NCBI GenBank assembly: GCA_039962885.1
Contig: JBDVGI010000332.1
Location: 1 to 6,268 of the forward strand
Length of the DNA: 6,268 nt
Source of the DNA: Litorimonas sp039962885
Lineage (GTDB): Bacteria; Pseudomonadota; Alphaproteobacteria; Caulobacterales; Maricaulaceae
Direction: 5' to 3'
The translations under genes and the position numbers were made by a program. Of this stretch, positions 6,180 through 6,268 are shown in pieces. The notes under the pieces were generated by a model. It had not been told where the DNA came from, searched no databases, and saw only the letters and a program-made list of their open reading frames with translations. Each line of letters opens with the position of its first letter. Within the stretch, counting starts at the first letter, position 1.

Positions 6180-6207
6180 AATCTATGAGAGCCTTAATAA
6201 ACTTCAA
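6180..6207 (-). promoter_or_regulatory. Weak possible promoter for the TPR-like gene
   Basis: On the minus strand TTGAAG (6207-6202) and TAGATT (6185-6180) are 16 bases apart, each matching the sigma-70 boxes at four positions. The start site would be near 6173, about 42 bases before the ATG at 6131. In AT-rich DNA such a match is weak evidence. Confidence 0.25.
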
Positions 6208-6209
6208 GC

Positions 6210-6268
6210 TTAAGAGATAAATTCACCTGAAAGCGCATCGTCAATTAATTGCGCAGTTTCTTGCGGGC
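6210..6268 (-). CDS. Possible C-terminal end of an upstream gene
   Basis: On the minus strand one frame runs from the window edge to a TAA at 6212-6210 and encodes 18 residues, PQETAQLIDDALSGEFIS. The other two minus-strand frames close within the first nine codons. The residue mix looks like a genuine protein tail, but 18 codons is too short for proof and I recognise no family. If real, the gene lies 78 bases upstream of the TPR-like gene on the same strand and might share its transcript. Confidence 0.4.
   Translation of the reverse strand, partial: PQETAQLIDDALSGEFIS

Noticed and set aside
6132..6215. CtrA binding site (TTAA-N7-TTAA) in the region upstream of the TPR-like gene
   Set aside because: Several TTAA words occur, but the spacings I count are 12-13 bases, not 7.

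Overview
The window reads as an ordinary chromosomal segment of an alphaproteobacterium. The best clues are the C-terminal half of a PaaI-type thioesterase leading into a DinF-type MATE transporter, a DUF952 gene abutting class 2 pyrD, and an HTH/S24 regulator of a type I associate with alphaproteobacterial chromosomes. A marine or aquatic Maricaulales/Hyphomonadaceae-like host is a guess from protein style and AT-rich intergenic DNA, not something the sequence proves. I see no IS element, tRNA, rRNA, CRISPR array, integrase or phage structural gene.

Layout: (1) 1-1555, plus strand: the end of a hotdog thioesterase gene, overlapped by 14 bases by a MATE/DinF efflux transporter gene. (2) 1564-2991, minus strand: a two-gene operon, DUF952 then pyrD, whose stop and start codons touch; pyrD converges on dinF with only 8 bases between stop codons. 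(3) 2992-3198: a divergent promoter region serving the DUF952-pyrD operon and amtB. It holds a sigma-54-like element on the amtB side. (4) 3199-4518, plus strand: an ammonium transporter with a signal peptide and the conserved twin histidines, with no adjacent glnK. (5) 4519-4668: an AT-rich spacer with a weak hairpin and a strong-looking promoter whose predicted start site falls on or next to the ATG of the next gene. A perfect inverted repeat lies inside that promoter. (6) 4669-5301, plus strand: a LexA/CI-like HTH-S24 regulator. (7) 5302-5345: a small inverted repeat between convergent genes. (8) 5346-6131 (or 6146), minus strand: an exported TPR-like protein of unknown function. (9) 6210-6268, minus strand: possibly the last codons of another gene.

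Functionally these are mostly independent housekeeping units: drug or metabolite efflux, pyrimidine synthesis, ammonium uptake, a self-controlled repressor and an exported repeat protein. I do not find a new multi-gene system. The most interesting local signal is the promoter/operator of the S24 regulator: an apparently leaderless transcript with an operator-like palindrome between and over the promoter boxes, together with Thr-Gly in place of Ala-Gly at the expected self-cleavage site.
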